Assembly: GCA_002917075.1 (NCBI GenBank)
Contig: NTMA01000063.1
Span: 62,001-126,000 of the forward strand
Length of the DNA: 64,000 bases
Direction of reading: 5' to 3'
Source: Hawksworthiomyces lignivorus
Taxonomy: Eukaryota > Ascomycota > Sordariomycetes > Ophiostomatales > Ophiostomataceae
The position numbers were made by a program, and so were the translations under genes. The notes beneath the pieces are model-generated. The model was not told the DNA's origin, did not search any database, and worked only from the letters and a program-made list of their open reading frames with translations. This document shows, piece by piece, positions 57,440 through 64,000 of this stretch; positions within the stretch are counted from its first letter, which is position 1, and each line of letters begins with the position of its first letter.

Positions 57440-60400
57440 ATGTACGTTTGACCACCACCTCCTCCATCTCCTCTCCCGCTCGGTTTTCTGCTTCTTCTTC
57501 CTGCCCTCCTTTGGCCTCTTTGTTTTTTTCAAAGAGGCATCCTCTTTTTCCAAAGGGTACCCCTTGCTGCATCGGTCTGTCGGCTACGGACACATCGCTC
57601 TACACGCGAACACGCTGTACCAGCTCGGTGTCCCTTCCTTTTCCCCCGCGTCTCGTCCGTCTCTGACACAATACAGGTCCAGGTACACTGGACGATACGA
57701 CAGCGACCGTCGCTCGCGCTCACCCATAAGAGATCGGTCTCCTGACCGCTACAATGACCGCGGCTCTCAGTATGGCGATAGCGAGCGGCGGCGCCTGTCA
57801 GGCGAGAACCGGTCAAATCAGACCTTTCAGTCCAACCGCGACAACTTCCGCGATCCCCTCGCGCGTGAGCCTCCGCGGGGGCCCAAGGCGCTAATCGAGC
57901 CACCCAACGGCCCACGCGGCGGCGGCGGCTATGCGAGCGACTTCCGTGGCCGCCCACGTGGCGCTGGACAGGGGAGGGGCTGGATGCGGGACGACAGCCG
58001 CGACAAGGGTCCCCGCGACCGCGACGACTTCCGAGATCGACGAGACCCGCCCTTCCGCGATGACCGCAGTCGCGAGAGGGAACGGGATTGGCGAGATCGC
58101 GACACCTTTCGCGGTCGATGGACGTCGCCGCCGCCTTTAGGCCGCGGCATCCGCTCACCGCCTGGTCGTGGCGATCTGGGTCGCGATGCCGGACGAGACC
58201 TCATCGGGCGCGACGTAGGCCGTGACCCGGGCCGCGATCCCCGGGATCTGCGCGACCCGCGCGACCCTCGCGACCCGCGTGACGCTCGTGACACTCGTGA
58301 TGCGCGGGACGTGCGAGACTCCAGAGATGTCCGTGACGTGCGCGATACTCGAGACCGCGACCCCCCGCTTGGCTCTGACGCGGGCGATCGGCCGAGGAGA
58401 GGATCGCGCGACGGGCCTCTGTCTGCGGGATCGTCCTCGTCTGATCCTGCTTTCATGGCACAGGCCTACCGCGGCGCCACCCCCGGTCGAGGCCGACCGC
58501 CGATGGGTAGAGGACGGCCCAGCGACTGGGACCGCGGCCGTGGCAGCGGTCGCCCCGGCAGCATCTACGACGACCGTGACAACCGCTATCCCCGCAGCCG
58601 ATCGCAAGAAGGACGCTGGTCGCGGAACGACAGGGACGACCGCGACGGCTACCGGTACTCCGTCGACGGCGACTTCCGGCCGCGAGACCCTAGGGATCCG
58701 CGAGACGTGCGAGACGACCGCGACATCCGAGACCGCGACACGTCCTGGCCGAAGCAGGACCGCAGCTCTCTCCCTCGTGACCCTGTGCCCCGCGATCCTG
58801 CGCCCGCGCCAGCTTCGCCACCACCTGTCGCACCGTCTGCGCCTGCGTTTGGTTCAGTGCCCGCGCGCCGGCCATCCGTGTCGGAAGGCCAATCCGCCTC
58901 AGGAAAGCCTGCCGTATCTGGAGGCCCCAAGTCTGTGACCGGCGAGCGCTCGCCATTGTCCGTCGGCGCCTCGTCGACCGCACCATCGGAGAGCGGCCCC
59001 ACCGCCGCCGGCTCGTCCAAGCCGGCTGCCGACGCCTCATCCAGCATACCAACGGGCCCCCGCCTCCAGCAAGCCCCTCCGGCGAAAACACAGCGCGCGG
59101 GAAGCAAGCAGTGGATCAACCCCAGCAGCACCAGCCAGGCATCTGCCTCTGCCTCTGCATCTGTGGCAGCAGCAACGAGGCGCCCCAGCTCCGAGTCGCC
59201 TAATGCGGGCCGTTCACAGAGCTTCGTGGCGCACCAACCTCGTCCCTTCGCTTCGCGCCCTGGATCGGCAGGGTCAGAGCATTCTGGCGACTTTGGTCGC
59301 CAGCGGCCCCGCAGCAGCGACGCCAAATCCGAGCCCCAGGCAGACACTGACATGGCCGACGCCAACCAGCAGAGCGAGCCGGGCGAGATCACCGAAGATC
59401 CGCTGCCGTCTACCCGGTCACCAATCCGAACTGGGGAGAAAGGCTCTGCCGCGGCCAGGTCGCCAAGAGGCGACGCCAAAAAGATCCCTACGGCTGTGCC
59501 CGACTCGCGCCCTCCTGTTGCTGCTAAGCCCTCTCAGGCAACGGCCGACGGAAAGCCTGCCGCAGCAGCAAGAAACGAAGACAGTGACAAGAAAAAGGCT
59601 CCAGCTACGACAGACGAACCACTGGTAAATCAACCGGACAAGGACCAGAAGGCGACAGATGAACCAGAACCGATGGAAGGTGTCGAAAAGACCAAGGCGT
59701 CTGATGTTGTCCAGAAAGTCAAAGAAGAGGCACCAGCTGCAGTGAAGAAAGAAGAAGCTGCAGCTGCGGAGAAGCCAGCTGTGGCCGCAGCCGGGGTGGC
59801 GCAGACGCAAGAAAGCAACAAAGGCGACAAAGTTGAGAAAGACACGGCACCTGCAGCCGTGCCAGCGGATGTTGGCGCCAAGGAACCACTTGACCTCAAC
59901 CCACCCGTAGACGTGCCCGCCCTGTTGATCTCGCTCCGTGGTGGGTCTCTCGGTTCGACGGGCCCCGATCGCACGTCCGACTCAGACGAGGAAGACATGA
60001 ACGACTACTTTGACGAAGAGATTGCGAAGCACGAGGCGGAGCTCAAGACCTTGCAGGCGAAGGCGGACGCGCTGCCCAAGGACGGCCTGATCCGTGCCGG
60101 CCTAGTCGATGCCTTCCTGGCCGTCGAACTCCTCGACACGACCACGGGTCTGACCGACGTCGTCGCAAAGCACCTGCCAGATGCCGTGATCGACGCCTGG
60201 AGGAAAGAAGACCAAGGCCCCGATGTCACTGCAAAGGCCGTCCCTGCCGGTCCTTCTTCTGATGCCGACGCGAGCGCACCGGCGGTTGCATTAGCGACAA
60301 AAGTGCCCCTCTCGCCCAAGGTGGAGGAAATGGACGTCGACTCCAAACCCGAGCTGCCTCCGAAAGGTCCAACGCCTGCCACCGAGCCAGCTCCTGCCAC

Positions 60401-63400
60401 ATCTACTGCATCCACCTCCAAGTCGCTGCCGAAGAAGGACGCTACTGCTGCTACTGCTACAGCTGCTGGCGCCTCTGCTGCCACAGCTCCTCCTCTTACT
60501 ACTACTACGAAAGCCACCATGGCCACGCCCATATTACCACCACCACTCCGTCCAACGCTCGAAGTTCCTACTAGCGCCTTGGCTCCCGAACAGCCATCGA
60601 AAGAGCCGACCAAACAACAGCAGCCCAAGGCTTCTCCCGAATCCCCTCCGGGCTTGGAGCAGCCGCACGGCTCGCGTCCATCGAGTCCGTCGCAGCCCGA
60701 GGAGGATGACAACGCGACCGAGATCGAAGAGTTCGACATCACATCGCCGGAAATGGCCCGCTATTTCATGAAGACACCACCGCCCGAGGACCTACCCGAC
60801 TTCGCCTGCATCCCCTGGGACCAAGACCGGCAGTTCCTACGCGACGCGTCGCCCTCAATGGCCATAGAAGACTTCATCCTCGGCCAGATGCGCGAGCTGG
60901 ACATTGTCAAGGTCGCCGAGCAGGACGAGAAGCGACAGCAGTACCGCAAGAACTACCTGTCGTATCTAGATTTCACGCGGTCTGACGACCCGGCGGCAGT
61001 AAAGAGCCGCGACAAGTACCTGGGCAACCCGGGTACGACAGAAACCACGGCCCCTGGCACGCCTCCCTCGGAGTCCAAGCCTGAGGGTCGCGGCACCGGC
61101 AGGCGATTTGCTACGGAGCGCGACCTGGAGCGCGTGCTGCAGGCCTCTATGCGCGAAGAGGACGAGCGAAAAGAGCGCGAACTCCGGGCGCAGAAGGAGA
61201 AGTACCGCAGCGAGAAGGAAGCCGTCATCCCGGACATGTACTGGACCGACGAAGAACGCGTCCAGGACCTGTTCATCGACAAGACGGGCTTCCTGCCGCC
61301 CGAGAAGCTGGTCACTGCTTGGCAGGTGCTGCCACCCATTGTCAACTTCACTCCTGAAGAGGCCGAGCAGTTCGAGAAGGCCTACATGGAGTTCCCCAAG
61401 CAGTGGGGCCGTATTGCCGAGCAGATCCCCACCCGCGACTTCCACGCCTGCATCCAATACTACTACTGCGTCAAGAAGGCGCTGAACCTCAAAGAGAAGC
61501 TCAAACGGCAGCCTCGCCGCCGCAAGAAGGGCACCCGCGGCAAGCAGCGGTCTAGCGCGCTGGTGTCGGAGCTGGGCAACCCTGACGAGAACGATGACAC
61601 CACCAACGCTGAGACCGGCGAGAACGGCGAGCGGCGCCGGCCCCGCCGCGCTGCCGCGCCCACATGGGGCTTCGAGACCGCTGCCCAGTCCTCGCCAGCC
61701 GACTCAGACGGCACGACGCCCGCTGGCACACCCGGCCGGCGTGGTGCCCGCAACGACAACGGTGGCGACAAGCCAGACGGACGCCGGAATAGGCGGCGGA
61801 CGGCCAAGGACAAGGAGAAGGAGAAGGAACTCAAGGAGAAGGAGGCGCGGGAGGCTAAGGAGGCCAAGGAGGCAAAAGAAGCCAAGGAGGCCAAAGAGGC
61901 CAAAGAGGCCAAGGAAGCCAAAGAGACCAAGGACGTCAAAGATACCAAAGAGGGCAAGGAGTCCAAGGACGCCAAGCAGTCCAAGACGCCCCAGATTCTC
62001 GCGCCGACACCGCCGGGCACTACACCAGCGGCGACGGCAGCTGGCAAGTCCGGGCGCTCCCGGTCCAACTCGCGCGCCCAAGGCAGCCCGCGCCCTCCGG
62101 CAGAGCAGCAGCCCAACATGCAACAGCAGATGCAGCAGAAGCTGCTGCAGCAGAACCGAAAAGACGCCGCTGGCGGTGGTGCTGGTGCCGCTGGTGCCGC
62201 TGGCGGTCTGCCAAGCACGACTCCTGTGACGCCGATCACTCCCGGCCTTGCAGCCTCGCGGCTGCCGCTGTTCCACGAAGGCGCCTCCGGTGGTGTCCCC
62301 AGCAGCAGCGGCGGTATGCACCCTCCACCGATTGCTGCGGCGCAGCCGCCAGTCGCAGGCGCGCTTGGCGCTGCTTCTGAGAGCAACAAGACGCCCGGCA
62401 ACTCCCCTGGCGGTGGCCGTCTAGGATTCGGCGCCGGAGCAGACAGCAAGACAGCCCTGGCACCTGCTACGTCCATTGGCGAGATGCTGGCACCGCCGTC
62501 GCTGCGGCCGGAGCCGCCGCCACCTCTGCAGATTGGCATCTCCAACTTCGACCCCGGCGTGACCAACCCCGAGCGGATGCGGTCGGGTTTTCAGACGTCC
62601 AGCTACTGGAGCGTATCGGAGTGCAACGACTTTCCCGCGCTACTACGGTCGTTTGGCACCGACTGGTCAGCCATCGCCTCGCACATGCAGTCTAAGACGG
62701 CTGTTATGGTAAGCTGCAATGGATCTCCACACGTGTTTTGATTTTCTCGCTGCAGAAAAATGTATTCGTTGCTGACATCCCTTTCTCCGTGTCCAGGTTA
62801 AGAACTACTACCTCCGACAGAAGGATGCAAAGAAGGCAGAGTGGGAGGCCATCGCCGCCGAGGCCAATACGAAGCTGCAGCGCGGCGAGAAACTGCCGCC
62901 GCCGCCACCGCCGCCTGCCATGGCGCGCAAGAAGCTCGACGCTATACAGCAGCAGGCCCCAACTGGACCACGCCCGCTCGCTGCCGCTGCGAAGATTGCC
63001 GAGGCCGCCGACGACATCAAGACGGAGAGCGGTATCCAGCCGCCGGCGGTTGGCCGCTACCAAAACCCCGTGCTCATCGCGCAAGCTCCTCCGCCTGCGC
63101 CGCCTCTGCCCCCGCAAGCGACCGCGCACCATCATCTGCAGCCAGCGCAGCCTGTGCCGACCAAGCCTGGCCCCGCGACCACGGCGCCAGCTCCCGCACA
63201 GGTGCAGCCCCCAGCAGTCCAGCCGACGCCGCCGTCCCACGGCAAGCGCCAGCACCCAACACAGCCGCTGCAGCCCCCGCAGGTCGCCGTGGCTCCCGCC
63301 ACCAGCGTCCCTCCGCCTCAGCCACCGCACCAGCCGGTTCCGCCTTCGGCAGCCTACCAGCAGGCAGCGCAACCGCCGGCGCTCATGCCTCAGGGCGCAC

Positions 63401-64000
63401 CAGCAGGCGGCCAAGTCATGTCTCCACCGGCGCATTCGATGCGCGCGCCGTCCTCCATCGGCCCGCCATACGGCGCTGCCTACCACGAGAGAGACTTGGC
63501 AGAGCAGCAAGGGCCGGCTTCTGGCGTCCGCATCTCCCAGAAGCAACCGCTGGCGCCTCCGCCAACGGCGGCTGCCGCCGCAGCTGCGGCTCCACCGCCA
63601 GAGTCCTTGTCCCAGCGGCCGCCGGCCTGGGCAGATGCCACCGGCGAGCCTGTGGACGCGCGCCTGCAGTCGTTGGCCGCCGCCCAGCGGAGCCGCCAGA
63701 GAACCGATATGCAGCAGCACCCCGAAGATACACCGGTGGTAGCACCACCGCTGCACCCTGGCGACCGACAGCCGCCAAGCCGGATGAAGCAAGAGCCTCC
63801 AGAGGTGTCCCACTACGATCCGTATGTTTCGTCGGCATCAGGCCGTGCGCCGCCCTTGCGCAGCAACGAGCCAGGACCGCCGCTCAGTAGCCGGCCGCCA
63901 GCAGAGCCTCTGCGCGTCACGGCTGGACCGCCGCAGCCGTACGGCGCGCCTCACAGCCAGCCGCCGCCGACGATCGTGCAGCACCAGCCGGTGCGCAGCC
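57440..64000 (+). CDS. snt1: Snt1/NCoR-type SANT-domain corepressor (C-terminus beyond right edge)
   Basis: Inferred exons: 57440-57441 (AT of the start codon), 57677-62708, and 62797 to the edge, for at least 2,079 residues. Intron 1 is 235 bp (donor GTACGT, branch CTGAC, acceptor TACAG) and yields MSRYTGRYDSDRRSRS; intron 2 is 88 bp (GTAAGC..GTCCAG) and joins KTAVMVKNYYLRQKD. The N-terminus is Arg/Asp/Ser-rich with a long RD repeat. Two SANT (Myb-like) domains follow: FTPEEAEQFEKAYMEFPKQW..ACIQYYYCVKK (about 1220-1275) and YWSVSECNDFPALLRSFGTDW..VKNYYLRQK (about 1643-1690). Between them is a KEAKE repeat; after them a Pro/Gln/Ala-rich tail. Paired SANT domains in a large disordered protein fit Snt1 of the Set3 histone deacetylase complex, related to animal NCoR/SMRT. 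Nuclear corepression is inferred from family. Confidence 0.85.
57442..57676 (+). other. Intron predicted to split the corepressor AUG
   Basis: Unspliced, the frame upstream of the RYTGRYDSDRR region has no ATG back to 57345. Joining AT at 57440-57441 to G at 57677 creates ATG in the correct frame. Donor, branch (CTGAC at 57662-57666) and acceptor are all good fungal signals. Confidence 0.65.
58180..58365 (+). repeat. Arg-Asp tripeptide repeat region in the corepressor
   Basis: Degenerate 9-bp units encode RDP, RDA, RDT, RDV and RDL in series (about residues 170-230). The run is highly charged and probably disordered. Confidence 0.8.
61813..61985 (+). repeat. KEA/KEK repeat region in the corepressor
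   Basis: Degenerate 9-bp units encode repeated KEA followed by KET, KDV, KDT, KEG, KES and KDA (about residues 1380-1437). The segment could form a single charged alpha helix between the two SANT domains. Confidence 0.8.

Noticed and set aside
57345..57676. N-terminal extension of the corepressor read without splicing
   Set aside because: It has no ATG (only GTG at its beginning), is CT-derived Phe/Leu/Ser-rich, and is better explained as leader plus intron.

Overview
The window is nuclear DNA of a filamentous ascomycete (Pezizomycotina; I infer Sordariomycetes, probably Hypocreales). Evidence: genes carry short introns (60-235 bp) with GT..AG borders and CTAAC/CTGAC-type branch sites close to the acceptor, promoters are pyrimidine-rich, and the proteins are recognisable fungal orthologues. 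I found thirteen protein-coding genes and no convincing tRNA, rRNA, transposon or CRISPR.

Left block (1-9.3 kb, GC-rich): the SAGA subunit Spt20 (minus strand, C-terminus cut by the window edge), a Pex22-like membrane-anchored peroxin candidate (minus), and the eIF2B gamma subunit (plus). The last two are divergent.

Middle block (9.3-43.8 kb, lower GC): a gene-poor region of about 30 kb (9,277-39,115) with one confident gene, an intron-containing two-finger C2H2 transcription factor at 25,387-26,944, alone with about 16 kb upstream and 12 kb downstream. A conserved-looking F-box/leucine-rich protein follows at 39,116-41,707. This layout suggests a very large cis-regulatory domain, possibly with non-coding transcripts, around a developmental regulator. 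A GC-richer patch at 12.42-12.79 kb holds a run of stem-loops and three copies of an octamer.

Right block (43.8-64 kb, GC-rich, compact housekeeping genes): Mch1-type MFS transporter (minus), histidyl-tRNA synthetase with two likely start sites for mitochondrial and cytosolic forms (plus), a small predicted mitochondrial membrane protein of unknown function (plus), AP-3 sigma adaptin (minus), frataxin (plus), an FAD-dependent oxidoreductase (plus), deoxyhypusine synthase (minus), and a large SANT-domain corepressor of the Snt1/NCoR type (plus, cut by the right edge).

The most interesting observations concern RNA processing: the corepressor AUG appears to be split by a 235-bp intron; the oxidoreductase has a classical intron that is a multiple of three and free of stops, so retention would add 34 residues; the last intron of the eIF2B gamma gene contains a cryptic 71-nt exon that would change the C-terminus; and retention of the C2H2 intron would destroy one zinc finger and remove the other. 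Two chromatin regulators, SAGA Spt20 and Set3-type Snt1, happen to lie at the two ends. All exon borders are read by eye from splice signals and protein continuity, without transcript data.
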